A stretch of DNA of 61,614 nucleotides from Gammaproteobacteria bacterium (lineage in GTDB: Bacteria > Pseudomonadota > Gammaproteobacteria > Acidiferrobacterales > SPGG2): the NCBI GenBank assembly GCA_029861845.1, contig JAOTYM010000009.1:1-61614 (forward strand), in the 5' to 3' direction. Positions 23,980 through 32,819 of this stretch are shown here, piece by piece. Below the pieces are notes generated by a model. The model did not search any database, was not told where the DNA came from, and saw only the letters and a list, made by a program, of their open reading frames with translations. How positions within the stretch are numbered: the first letter of the stretch is position 1; each line of letters opens with the position of its first letter. Made by a program: the position numbers and the translations under genes.

Positions 23980-24861
23980 TCAATCCATCAACCCATCGTT
24001 GCGAACGCGATCGCGCTCGGCTTCGATATGCGCATCAGTCACTCTACCGTAGAGTTCCTGGATACGGTGCTGACTACCAATCATGCCCGGTCTTTCGGCA
24101 AATGACATAACCAAGAGCAGGCGGTCAGTGTCGCCGGTATTTTGCGTGACCCGATGCAGTGAAAAACGGCCGAGAAACAGTCGCAGGTCTCCAGGTTTGA
24201 GATCGAGCCTGACGACGCGGCGGCGATCTCCCTTCAATACACGTCTAACCGTCTCATAGTTTTCATCCTCAGCCGAACGAAGATTGGGTACGTACTCGAA
24301 ATGACCCCCCGAGGCAGCGGGCTTGAGGAGCAGCGTGATCGTGAACTCGTTGGTGTCGAAGTGCCAGTTGAAACAGGTACCAGGCTTGCCTACGTTCACG
24401 ATCATGTTCGATACAGGATCATCGTAGATGTAAAGGGTTTCCTTGCCTAGACAATCAGCGATAAATCGGCTGAGCGGCGGCCAGTAACAGAGTCGCCTGG
24501 CGGCCGTATTGTCATCAAAGTGATCGCTAGTGACGAAACCGTTGGTACGCTCCAAAAAGATACGCCGGGGATGATCTGGAGGTAGGGCGGGGTCGTCGCT
24601 GGAGAAATAGATGTTTGTCTTTTTGCTCTTAGAGAAATAGGCAAGCGGCTTTCGTTCTTCGACTTCGGTCAACAGGCACTCGAGACCATAGGGACTAATA
24701 AAGCCATTTAACACGGCGCAGCCGTCGCCAGCTAGTGCCTTACGACACTCCTCGATAGTCCGACGACGCTCAAGACGTTTCGGATCGTCGATCGGATATC
24801 GTTGGTGGTTGATAAGGGTACGACAGAACGTAGTTTGGTTCTTGTCTGACATCACGTTCAT
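23980..24861 (-). CDS. HalD/ArpA-like Fe(II)/2-oxoglutarate oxygenase
   Basis: 293 residues. The facial-triad motif is HFD at about residues 167-169 (FNWHFDTNEFTITLLL) with the distal His near 236 (SLHRVT) and an Arg about eleven residues later (NTGDTDR) suited to bind 2-oxoglutarate. The beta-helix core and the SGGHFEYVPNLR insertion resemble HalD/BesD and ArpA proteins that act on free amino acids or small molecules (family knowledge). Radical halogenases have Gly or Ala in place of the Asp; Asp is present here, so hydroxylation is expected rather than chlorination. The substrate is unknown. A second possible start is the Met four codons in. Confidence 0.75.
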   Translation of the reverse strand: MNVMSDKNQTTFCRTLINHQRYPIDDPKRLERRRTIEECRKALAGDGCAVLNGFISPYGLECLLTEVEERKPLAYFSKSKKTNIYFSSDDPALPPDHPRRIFLERTNGFVTSDHFDDNTAARRLCYWPPLSRFIADCLGKETLYIYDDPVSNMIVNVGKPGTCFNWHFDTNEFTITLLLKPAASGGHFEYVPNLRSAEDENYETVRRVLKGDRRRVVRLDLKPGDLRLFLGRFSLHRVTQNTGDTDRLLLVMSFAERPGMIGSQHRIQELYGRVTDAHIEAERDRVRNDGLMD

Positions 24862-24918
24862 CTCTGGACGTCGACTTTCATATTATATTTCACTATATAC
24901 AACTGGCCGAATCTTCCC

Positions 24919-25446
24919 TCAATGTTTCGGCGGAACGAGTTGATTAAACAGACTAGATAGTCGTTTGTAGAAGCCTTCTGTATGAAGCGAATCGGGAAAC
25001 TTTAGCAGCTCATAGTCGAAATGATGGCAGAGCTCGTGCAACAAAGTGCGGAGGAAAGTTCTGAAGGCAACGATTTTCTTGCGCTCCGCCGTACGTATCC
25101 ATAGGCGGATGTTTGCTTGTCGCCCCTCTTCTCGAGTGTATAGCCCGTGTAATTCACTCGCCTGATCGTGGGGTCGTACCGCAAGCACGTCGACGCGCAC
25201 CTTCGGTACTTTTAGATCGCTGGTCATACCGTCGGCGATACGCTGACATAATGATCGCGTGAGCTGTTTGTTCTCCATCTTCAGGGCCCTCTCGAGTTTG
25301 ACGGCAAGCGGGCGAAGCGGAGCTGTCTGTGGCAATCGGATTAAGTGGATTTGATCGCTGCGGCGATAGACGCGTTTCTTGGCGGCAGATAGGCTCTTGT
25401 AATAGGCAAAGGCCACAAAACACTCCAGCGGCAGGGCTGACACCAT
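24919..25446 (-). CDS. Predicted zinc-metallopeptidase-like protein (HELCHHFDYE)
   Basis: 175 residues, no signal peptide. The centre carries LLHELCHHFDYELL, an HExxH motif within a helix, and HTEGFYKRL about 15 residues later, which could provide the third ligand, as in SprT-like and related minimal gluzincins. The family is not one I can name. It lies 56 bp behind nothing in particular: the oxygenase gene is downstream in the same direction after 57 bp, so the two could be co-transcribed. No substrate can be inferred. Confidence 0.6.
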   Translation of the reverse strand: MVSALPLECFVAFAYYKSLSAAKKRVYRRSDQIHLIRLPQTAPLRPLAVKLERALKMENKQLTRSLCQRIADGMTSDLKVPKVRVDVLAVRPHDQASELHGLYTREEGRQANIRLWIRTAERKKIVAFRTFLRTLLHELCHHFDYELLKFPDSLHTEGFYKRLSSLFNQLVPPKH

Positions 25447-25612
25447 TTTACCTTTATTCTGGGGCCGGCGCGCCGGCCGACATCGCTTGACTGAGCCCTG
25501 ACAATTGCCTATTGGTTATCGGTATGTATTTGTTGTGCAAAAGAAAAAAGTTGCTGTCGTTGAGGTATTTGCCACGGTACAGTGTGAAGACTGAAAGGGG
25601 GCAAGCGGTCAA

Positions 25613-27841
25613 ATGATGCCAGTGAAGCAAGTATTTTTGTTCGTAATCGCGTTCGTTACGGCGACCGCTAATGTCGCAGCGGAACAGCAAAATTCCTTTC
25701 CGCGTCCACCCGAACTGGAACCAGACATCCGATTTTGGATCCGCGTCTATACGGAGGTCGATACTGGCGGTGGTCTAATCCACGACGCGCGCCATCTCAA
25801 CGTGGTCTACGAAGTTGTTCGCTTTCGAGATAACGCCAGCCGGCGCGCACGTGAGCAAGTTATCAAAGAGGCCAAGCGACGCTATCGGCACATTCTTCGT
25901 AAGCTCGCCCGGGGAGAAAGTGAAGATCTAAGCGCAGAAGAACAACGGGTGCTGGCGTTGTGGCCAACGGATGTCGATAAACGTACTTTACGTTCAGCCG
26001 CGCACCGACTGCGCTTCCAGCTGGGGCAGTCAGATAAGTTTCGGGCTGGACTGATTCGATCGGGGGTTTGGGCGAATCACATAGAGAATACGCTAGCCGA
26101 GTTTGATCTGCCGGCCGAGATCATAGCGCTCCCACATGTAGAATCTTCCTATAATCCTGCCGCGTACTCACACGTCGGTGCGGCCGGACTTTGGCAATTC
26201 ACGCGTTCTACCGGCCGTCGGTATCTGCGTATTAATAGTGCTGTCGACGAGCGCATGGATCCCTTCAAGGCAACCGTCGCCGCCGCGCGCTTACTCGAGC
26301 ACAATCGAGCGGTGACTGGCAGTTGGCCGTTGGCGATGACCGCCTACAATCACGGCGCTGCCGGGATGCGCCGCGCCGCACGTAGACTTGGTACCAGCGA
26401 TATCGTTACGGTTGTGCGGCGTCACCGGAGCCGTACTTTTGGCTTCGCCTCGCGTAACTTTTATGTTGCATTCTTGGCGGCGATCGATGTCCATTACAAT
26501 GCCGAGAAGTATTTCGGCACACTCGAACGCGATCAGCCAGTAAAGAGTGAAACCGTTAAAGTACCTGCGTATGTAACTGTGGCTACGCTATCACGGATAC
26601 TCGGCATCGATCATGCGACGTTACGGGCGCACAATCTCGCATTGCGGCCTGCCGTTTGGAACGGTAACAAATACGTTCCCCGTGGTTACGAACTACGAAT
26701 TCCGAGTAACCAAACCCCGGATTCCGCAGAAGCGGCACTGGCGGCCATCACGCCAAACGATCAGTATCAGGCTCAGATGCGCGACCGCTTCTATAAGGTG
26801 CGCAGTGGCAATACACTGGCTGGTATCGCAGCGCGTTTTGGAGTCAGTGTTGACGATCTGATGGCCGCAAACAATCTGAGGAATCGTCATCGCATCCGGC
26901 GAGGGCAGGTCCTACGCTTACCCGGGCCCGACACAAAATCTAAGATCACACTAGCGTCTGCACGTCCACCGTCCGGGGTGGCTTTATCAACACCCGCCGA
27001 TGGTCTCTACAGGGTACAGTCGGGCGATACGTTGTCCTTGATAGCTGGTCGGTTCGCGATCGATGAACAGCAGTTGGTACGCTTGAATCAACTTAGTAAC
27101 AAACATCGTATCTATCCTGGACAGGTCCTGAGGTTGACCGAGAGCGCAGTCGCTAGTGTGGAACCAGCCGCGACTGTCAGTGAGGCTATCACTGAGGTTA
27201 CCACTGAGGCTATCACTGAGGTTACCACTGAGGCTATCACTGAGGTTGCCACTGAGGTAGAGACTGGCGCTGGTAGCCAAATCATGTCTGAGTCGACCGA
27301 GGTTACCATGGCCGAGGAAACCGGTGCCTTCCTAGTGGCGCAAGCGCAGGTAACGCTGGCGGCCGATCCAAGTGATTATGCGGTTTCGGACGGCCAGACC
27401 ATTGAGGTTCAGGCAGCGGAAACACTTGGTCATTATGCGGAGTGGCTAGGTATTCGCGCGAGCCGGTTGCGTGTAATCAATGATATGCACTACCGGGAAC
27501 CGGTGGTGATCGGCCAGCAGCTACGGCTCGACTTTTCTCGCGTACACATCGAGACCTTTGAACAACGCCGTCTCGGTTATCATCGCGCTTTGCAGGATGA
27601 GTTCTTTGCGCAGTTTCGAATAGCGGGCACACAAGCACACACGGTGCAGCGCGGGGACTCGTTGTGGATCCTGTCGAAGCGTACTTATAATCTTCCGATC
27701 TGGCTATTACGCCAATACAATCCTGATCTAGACTTCAGTACGGTGGTTCCCGGTACCAATGTTACGATCCCATTGGTGCAAGACCGACCGGAGCCAGCCC
27801 CGCCCCCACGTGTCGATCCAGTGCTGGGGTACACAGGCTAA
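25613..27841 (+). CDS. mltD: Membrane-bound lytic murein transglycosylase D with LysM domains
   Basis: 742 residues, longer than E. coli MltD (452). A signal peptide ends near residue 22 (NVAAE) and there is no lipobox. The SLT domain (about 160-270) has the catalytic Glu in LPHVESSYNP, with AGLWQFTRSTG and MTAYNHG. LysM repeats follow near 390-435 (FYKVRSGNTL), 460-505 (LYRVQSGDTL), 592-640 (divergent) and 680-730 (AHTVQRGDSL). Between the second and third LysM is a low-complexity EAITEVTT repeat. It cleaves peptidoglycan glycan strands to 1,6-anhydro products in the periplasm. ATG 25613 is followed at once by a second ATG; either could start. Confidence 0.9.
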   Translation: MMPVKQVFLFVIAFVTATANVAAEQQNSFPRPPELEPDIRFWIRVYTEVDTGGGLIHDARHLNVVYEVVRFRDNASRRAREQVIKEAKRRYRHILRKLARGESEDLSAEEQRVLALWPTDVDKRTLRSAAHRLRFQLGQSDKFRAGLIRSGVWANHIENTLAEFDLPAEIIALPHVESSYNPAAYSHVGAAGLWQFTRSTGRRYLRINSAVDERMDPFKATVAAARLLEHNRAVTGSWPLAMTAYNHGAAGMRRAARRLGTSDIVTVVRRHRSRTFGFASRNFYVAFLAAIDVHYNAEKYFGTLERDQPVKSETVKVPAYVTVATLSRILGIDHATLRAHNLALRPAVWNGNKYVPRGYELRIPSNQTPDSAEAALAAITPNDQYQAQMRDRFYKVRSGNTLAGIAARFGVSVDDLMAANNLRNRHRIRRGQVLRLPGPDTKSKITLASARPPSGVALSTPADGLYRVQSGDTLSLIAGRFAIDEQQLVRLNQLSNKHRIYPGQVLRLTESAVASVEPAATVSEAITEVTTEAITEVTTEAITEVATEVETGAGSQIMSESTEVTMAEETGAFLVAQAQVTLAADPSDYAVSDGQTIEVQAAETLGHYAEWLGIRASRLRVINDMHYREPVVIGQQLRLDFSRVHIETFEQRRLGYHRALQDEFFAQFRIAGTQAHTVQRGDSLWILSKRTYNLPIWLLRQYNPDLDFSTVVPGTNVTIPLVQDRPEPAPPPRVDPVLGYTG
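27182..27253 (+). repeat. Three copies of a 24-bp tandem repeat in mltD
   Basis: Units at 27182, 27206 and 27230, beginning GAGGCTATCACTGAGGTTAC; the third has one substitution. They encode EAITEVTT octapeptides in the linker between LysM domains. Confidence 0.9.
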
Positions 27842-27920
27842 GTCGACCGCGAACTTATTGACATCGCCTTGCTAGCGAGTATCTTCGGCTTGCGATTCCA
27901 CTAGCTGAGCGGCGCTACGA

Positions 27921-28163
27921 GTGGGCAAACATCTTTCAGGGCGTCAATTCCAAGATTACGAGCGTACTGGCTGTATCTTCCCGTTGACAATTATGTCGAT
28001 GGAACAAGCACGACAACACCGTAGGAGATTGGAAAGAGCGGAGGCCGAACACGGCAACATGCACTGCTTAGTACCCGAGGGCGTCGAATTTCAGAAAAAG
28101 GTGCTGGCGCTGAAGCACGCCGTATATGACAAAACCTGGCGGCCCTGTCGGTATAGCAATTAG
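27921..28163 (+). pseudogene. Possible N-terminal fragment of a phytanoyl-CoA dioxygenase-family gene
   Basis: 80 codons. The stretch LSGRQFQDYERTGCIFPLTIMSMEQARQHRRRLERAE resembles the start of PhyH-type oxygenases (YxxxGxxxPLxxLSxEEAxxxRxxLE). The fold cannot be complete: the HxD and distal His parts are missing and the last 30 residues do not match. The end overlaps the convergent Rap1a-like gene by four bases. It could also be an unrelated small protein. Confidence 0.4.
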
Positions 28164-28525
28164 TTTCCACAAGGCCAAGCGTCGGCCAGGGCTCGGAATA
28201 TTAGCTCCGCCGCATCTTTATCTAGCGAACTCGCATTTTTCTTCAGATATTTCACGATAATTCGCTTTGCTTGTGCGATGTCGGCGTTTTCGGGAAAGCA
28301 ATAAAATGTTTTGCCGGCGCCGACCGATAGAGCATGTCCCGCCGTAACGCCGCTGATGAATGCGAGGCATTGTGTTTCTGGGATGGTCAATCGTGACACG
28401 CATAACTCCAACAAGTCGGTGCCAGTCAGGCCCGGACTCGCGTGCCCGGGCGTTGGCAATATGCTCAGACTGCCGATCAGCAGGTAAAACCAAAGCGTCT
28501 TATACTTTCTTGTGTCGATCATCAC
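28160..28525 (-). CDS. Exported Rap1a/Tai-like protein
   Basis: 121 residues with a signal peptide (TLWFYLLIGSLSILPTPGHA). The mature part has four conserved Cys in the Rap1a/Tai immunity-protein arrangement (LLELC, ETQCLAFISGVTAGH, FYCFPE, DAWPC), with QAKRIIVKYLKK as the central helix. Members bind and block peptidoglycan amidase effectors of type VI secretion in the periplasm, but many chromosomal homologues have no known partner. No secretion genes are visible nearby. The fold assignment is likely; the immunity role is inference. Confidence 0.65.
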   Translation of the reverse strand: MMIDTRKYKTLWFYLLIGSLSILPTPGHASPGLTGTDLLELCVSRLTIPETQCLAFISGVTAGHALSVGAGKTFYCFPENADIAQAKRIIVKYLKKNASSLDKDAAELIFRALADAWPCGN

Positions 28526-28558
28526 TGCGTCCTTCCTAGCTTGGGTGCAATCGTTTTA

Positions 28559-31057
28559 TCACAAGCACTTCTGGCCAAGGCGCTCGAGGGCGGCGGTTAG
28601 ATTTGGGCTCAGACCCATTACTTTGCGCAATGGGTCTTCTTTCAAGGACCGCATACGTTTGGCGGCATTCTTTATTGTGTAGCGGCGAATATCGAGTCTC
28701 GATGTGACTTCTGACCACCTAAGCGGCATGGATACCGGCGCCTTGGGCAACGGGCGCACGCTGAACGGTGACGCCAGTAAGCGACCACGTCCGTTTTGCA
28801 GATAATCGATGTACACACGCCCGCCACGCTCTGACACCGCCCGCGTAACGGTGGCAATTTCTGATAGATTGGCTACGACTACCCGGGCCAGCAATTCACC
28901 TAGAGATCTCGACTGGTCGTAGGTGTAGCGGTGCCCAAGGGGTACAAGTACATGCAGCCCGGTGGAGCCGCTGGTCTTAACGAAACACGGCAGTTCGATT
29001 TGTTCGCAAAGTGTACGAATCTTTTTTGCTATTTTAACCACGTGCCCAAACGGCGCACCCTTTGGGTCTAGATCTAGAATGCACCAATCGGGCTTTTCAA
29101 GTGCGGTTGTACGGCTTGACCAGATATGTAGAGGAATGGTCCCCATATTGACGATATAGAGTAGTGACTCCAGATCCTCGACCACGAAATAACGTACTTC
29201 TCGCTGTGTCTGTTCGCTCCACATACGCTCAATGCGAATCCAACCCGGGACAAAACTCGGTGCATCCTTCTGGAAGAAGGATTTGCTGTCGATGCCGTCT
29301 GGGTAGCGTGTCAGCACGACTGGGCGGTCTTTGAGATAGGGCAGTAACCATTCGGAGATGCCCTCGTAGTATGTAATGAGGTCGCCCTTGGTGTAGCCGT
29401 CGTCAGGCCAAAAGAGTTTGTCCTTGTTGGTAAAGTTGACCACCTTGTCGGCGGTGGCGGGTGCCGTGATGGTCGTGGGCTCGGGCAGCACCTGCTTGGA
29501 TTGCCACACGCATTCACGGATGGGTTTGTCTTCCCGCAGTCGTAAAAACACCGGCTGTCGAAGCACGCCATCGCGTGTCCGCTGCTTGAATTTGATCTCT
29601 GCAACGAGCTCGGGTTTAACCCAATGCGTATCGCTTTCTTCGGGTGCGTTACGCGGTGGGCTGGCCTTGCTGGCGGTACTGAGTTGTGCAGTAATTTCGG
29701 TCAAATCTTGTTTGCTAAAACCGCTACCGGCGCGACCGGCATAGATAAATTCATCATCGACACACTGCGCCAACAAGAGCGCGCCGAAGCCAGGTTGCGA
29801 ACCTTTGGGGTTGGTGTAGCCGACGACGGCGAAATCGTCCGTATGTTCTACACTGACCTTTATCCAGGCGGAGGAGCGGCCGCCTTGGTAGCGCGAATCG
29901 GCTTTCTTTGCGACCATGCCTTCGAGCCCCAGCGTTTGCACCTGTGTGTACATGGCCTCGCCGTGTTCTTCGATATGGTCCGTATAACGAACTGGCCCTA
30001 CCGATGGCAATAGTCCCTTGAGCAGCATTTTTCTCGTATGCAACGGAAGCCCTCGTAGGTCATGATTATTGAAGGCGATCAAGTCAAACACATAGAGCGT
30101 CGCCGGCAGCTCGATAGCGGCGCGCTGAACGTCGGCACGTCGAGTAAGTCGACCACGTTTCTGTAATTGGCTAAAACTCGGCAAACCCTGCGAATCGTGC
30201 ACAATGGCTTCACCATCCATGACGACGTATTGAAATGGTAGTGCGCGGACGGCATCGGCGATCTCGGGAAAAATTGACGTCAAATCGTTACCGGTGCGAG
30301 AAAATAACTGGGCCTTGTCACGCTCATGACTAACTATGAGCCGGTAGCCGTCATATTTTATTTCAAATAACCAACCTGGTTTCGAAAATGGCAAACCCGT
30401 TTGCGCCAACATGGCTGGTAAGCGGTTGGCTTGGACGTGTCCTTTTGGTGCTTTTAGCCGTTTCAGTTTGTTCAAAATCGATTTTTCGGGTGTTGAACCT
30501 TCCTTGAGGGCTTGCACTGTCAATCCGGAAAGAATTGAATCCGCGGGCAGCGAGTCGGTTCCTTTGTCAGATACCCAGTTATCTCTTTCTTTGATTAGCA
30601 ACCAGTCTTTGGGGCCACGCTTTGTCTTTATAAGCGTCCATTTACCACGTAGCTTATAACCCTTCAGTTCGAACAGTAGCTTGCCTTTCTCCAGCCCTTC
30701 CTCCGCATCACCGATCGGTATCCATACGCCGCGATCCCAGACGATGACGGCGCCGGCACCGTAATTGTTTTCGGGGATGTGTCCTTCGAAGCCGGCGTAT
30801 TCGAGCGGATGGTCTTCTACCCGCACCGCTAGCCGTTTATCGCTGGGATTGGGAGAGGGGCCTTTAGGGACTGCCCAAGACCGCAACACTCCCTGCATTT
30901 CGAGGCGGAGGTCGTAATGCAGATTTCGCGCCGCATGGTGTTGGACAACGAATGACGAGCCGCCTGTTGCGCCGATGCCGCCAAAGGGTTCGGGCGTACG
31001 GTCGGCTGACCTTTTTGCACGGTAGGTGCTAAGTGGGTCAGATTTTGTTGCGGCCAT
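28559..31057 (-). CDS. ligD: ATP-dependent DNA ligase D (end joining)
   Basis: 832 residues with the full set of domains in the order phosphoesterase, ligase, polymerase. The 3'-phosphoesterase (about 20-165) shows FVVQHHAARNLHYDLRLE and WAVPKGPS. The ligase (about 225-515) has the nucleotidylation Lys in FEIKYDGYRL. The polymerase/primase (about 540-815) has CILDLDPKG and KTSGSTGLHV. It processes and seals double-strand breaks with Ku, whose gene is divergent only 26 bp away. The gene order matches NHEJ loci of many proteobacteria. Confidence 0.93.
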   Translation of the reverse strand: MAATKSDPLSTYRAKRSADRTPEPFGGIGATGGSSFVVQHHAARNLHYDLRLEMQGVLRSWAVPKGPSPNPSDKRLAVRVEDHPLEYAGFEGHIPENNYGAGAVIVWDRGVWIPIGDAEEGLEKGKLLFELKGYKLRGKWTLIKTKRGPKDWLLIKERDNWVSDKGTDSLPADSILSGLTVQALKEGSTPEKSILNKLKRLKAPKGHVQANRLPAMLAQTGLPFSKPGWLFEIKYDGYRLIVSHERDKAQLFSRTGNDLTSIFPEIADAVRALPFQYVVMDGEAIVHDSQGLPSFSQLQKRGRLTRRADVQRAAIELPATLYVFDLIAFNNHDLRGLPLHTRKMLLKGLLPSVGPVRYTDHIEEHGEAMYTQVQTLGLEGMVAKKADSRYQGGRSSAWIKVSVEHTDDFAVVGYTNPKGSQPGFGALLLAQCVDDEFIYAGRAGSGFSKQDLTEITAQLSTASKASPPRNAPEESDTHWVKPELVAEIKFKQRTRDGVLRQPVFLRLREDKPIRECVWQSKQVLPEPTTITAPATADKVVNFTNKDKLFWPDDGYTKGDLITYYEGISEWLLPYLKDRPVVLTRYPDGIDSKSFFQKDAPSFVPGWIRIERMWSEQTQREVRYFVVEDLESLLYIVNMGTIPLHIWSSRTTALEKPDWCILDLDPKGAPFGHVVKIAKKIRTLCEQIELPCFVKTSGSTGLHVLVPLGHRYTYDQSRSLGELLARVVVANLSEIATVTRAVSERGGRVYIDYLQNGRGRLLASPFSVRPLPKAPVSMPLRWSEVTSRLDIRRYTIKNAAKRMRSLKEDPLRKVMGLSPNLTAALERLGQKCL

Positions 31058-31083
31058 TAGGACTCGGTTATATCATCAGTAAC

Positions 31084-31935
31084 ATGGCCATGCGAGCATT
31101 GGCGTCGGCAACCGTGTCCTTTGGGCTGGTATCCATACCAGTGAAACTCTACTCGTCCGCTGAGTCATCGAGCACCATCAGATTCAACCAGATTCATAAG
31201 AAAGACGGCGCACGCCTCAAACAACAACTGGTGTGCGCGAAAGACGGTGAGCCAGTCTCCAAAGATGAAATTGTCAAAGGCTACGAGTTTGCCAAGGGGC
31301 AGTATGTTTTGTTTACACCGGAAGAGCTAAAGGCCATCGAAGAAAAGGCGACCCACACCATCGATATCGCAGAATTTGTGCCGGCTGACCAGGTCGACCG
31401 TATTTATCTGGAGAAGGTTTACTATCTCGGCCCCGACAAGGGGGGTGCGCGTGCCTACCAGCTACTATCCCGCGCAATGCGCGAGACGGGTAGAGCAGCG
31501 CTTGCCAAGTACTCGGCGCGCGGGAAAGGATATTTGGTAATGGTGCGCCCCATGGGGGATGGTCTGGCGATGGAACAGCTACATTATGCGGATGAGATCC
31601 GCCCATTTTCTGAAGTGCCCCTTGATGAGGCCAACATAAAGCAGGAAGAACTAAAGCTCGCGGTTCAGCTCGTCGAGCAGGCCGCCTCCGATAAGTTTTG
31701 TCCAGAAAATTATAAGGACGAGGTGCGTGACCGTATGCTTGAAATGATCCAGCGAAAGGTCGATGGTGAAGATATCACGGTAACACCGACCGACGAACCC
31801 GAACATAAGATCATTGACATTATGGAAGCGCTTAAGGCCAGTATTGCGGCGGGTGAACGGGGAGAGAATGGCAAGCGCAAGCCTGCCAAGCGCGCGACAA
31901 GAAAAACCACCAAGAAGACGGCAGCCGCAAAATAG
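31084..31935 (+). CDS. ku: Ku protein, non-homologous end joining
   Basis: 283 residues from ATG 31084 (MAMRALASATVSFGLVSIPVKLY is the family start); an upstream in-frame start at 31033 would lie inside ligD and is rejected. Core segments are RFNQIHKKDGARLKQQLVC, KGYEFAKGQYVLFTPEEL and YFLGP-type KVYYLGPDKGGARAY. The C-terminus is a Lys/Arg/Thr/Ala-rich tail suited to DNA binding. Ku dimers encircle DNA ends and recruit LigD. Confidence 0.93.
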   Translation: MAMRALASATVSFGLVSIPVKLYSSAESSSTIRFNQIHKKDGARLKQQLVCAKDGEPVSKDEIVKGYEFAKGQYVLFTPEELKAIEEKATHTIDIAEFVPADQVDRIYLEKVYYLGPDKGGARAYQLLSRAMRETGRAALAKYSARGKGYLVMVRPMGDGLAMEQLHYADEIRPFSEVPLDEANIKQEELKLAVQLVEQAASDKFCPENYKDEVRDRMLEMIQRKVDGEDITVTPTDEPEHKIIDIMEALKASIAAGERGENGKRKPAKRATRKTTKKTAAAK

Positions 31936-31973
31936 GCAATCTTCGATCTGACTTGTAGTATCTGTTCACGGCA

Positions 31974-32819
31974 ATGAGCGCGTACACCACCAGAGACGTG
32001 GCCGAATTGCTCGACATGCCGGCTGCAAAAGTGCGGTCACTTGCAAGAGCTGGTTTTCTATCCGCAAAGCGTGGGGCTCGCGGCGAATATCGTTTTTCCT
32101 TCCAAGATGTCGTACTGCTACGTACCGCTAACGAGCTTGTAAACGCACGTGTCCACCCTCGTAAGGTATTACGCGCACTACGCTTACTAAAAGCGCAACT
32201 CCCCAATGGACAGCCGTTGACAGCGGTGCGTATAGCTGCAGACGGTGATCATGTGGTGGTGCGCGATCAGAAAACTTCATGGCACCCAGAGTCCGGCCAG
32301 GTGACATTTGACTTCTCGGTTTCTGAAATAACGGGCAGAGCGGCACCGGTTGTACATAGGGCCGCGAAGGCGACTCGAGACACCGCCAATGAAACTGCGG
32401 ATGACTGGTATGGGCTTGGTCTTGACTTCGAAGTTGTGGCAGCGCTTGACCATGCAAAGGGGGCCTATCGACGGGCGACCCAACTCGATCCCCACCATGC
32501 CGATGCGCACGTGAACCTCGGTCGCTTACTTCATGCGGAAGGAAGCGTTGGTGATGCCGCGTTTCACTACCGGCAGGCGGTAGCGGCGGCCCCAGGCAAC
32601 GCCACTGCCGCCTTTAACTTAGGCGTCGCTCTGGAAGACCTGAGCAGGCCTGAAGCAGCTATCGCGGCCTACGAGCAAGTGATTGCAGCGGATGCCGACT
32701 TTGTCGATGCCCATTACAATCTAGCGCGCTTGTACGAAAAAATGGGCGACAAGGCGGCTGCCATTAGGCATCTATCTCGTTACAAAGCGCTAACAAACTC
32801 CTCCACCCCCTCCCCCTAA
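31974..32819 (+). CDS. MerR-type HTH protein with TPR repeats
   Basis: 281 residues. A MerR-like N-terminal winged helix is seen (TTRDVAELLDMPAAKVRSLARAGFLSAKRGARGEYRFSFQDVVLLR, 5-50), a linker, then three to four TPR units (about 140-275: DAHVNLGRLLHAEG, ATAAFNLGVALEDL, DAHYNLARLYEKMGD). I recall this combination beside Ku/LigD loci in other proteobacteria. It lies 38 bp after ku and may regulate or assist the end-joining genes (inference). Confidence 0.75.
   Translation: MSAYTTRDVAELLDMPAAKVRSLARAGFLSAKRGARGEYRFSFQDVVLLRTANELVNARVHPRKVLRALRLLKAQLPNGQPLTAVRIAADGDHVVVRDQKTSWHPESGQVTFDFSVSEITGRAAPVVHRAAKATRDTANETADDWYGLGLDFEVVAALDHAKGAYRRATQLDPHHADAHVNLGRLLHAEGSVGDAAFHYRQAVAAAPGNATAAFNLGVALEDLSRPEAAIAAYEQVIAADADFVDAHYNLARLYEKMGDKAAAIRHLSRYKALTNSSTPSP

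Noticed and set aside
31033-31083. An upstream in-frame start for Ku
   Set aside because: It would lie within the ligD coding region and adds residues foreign to the family start.
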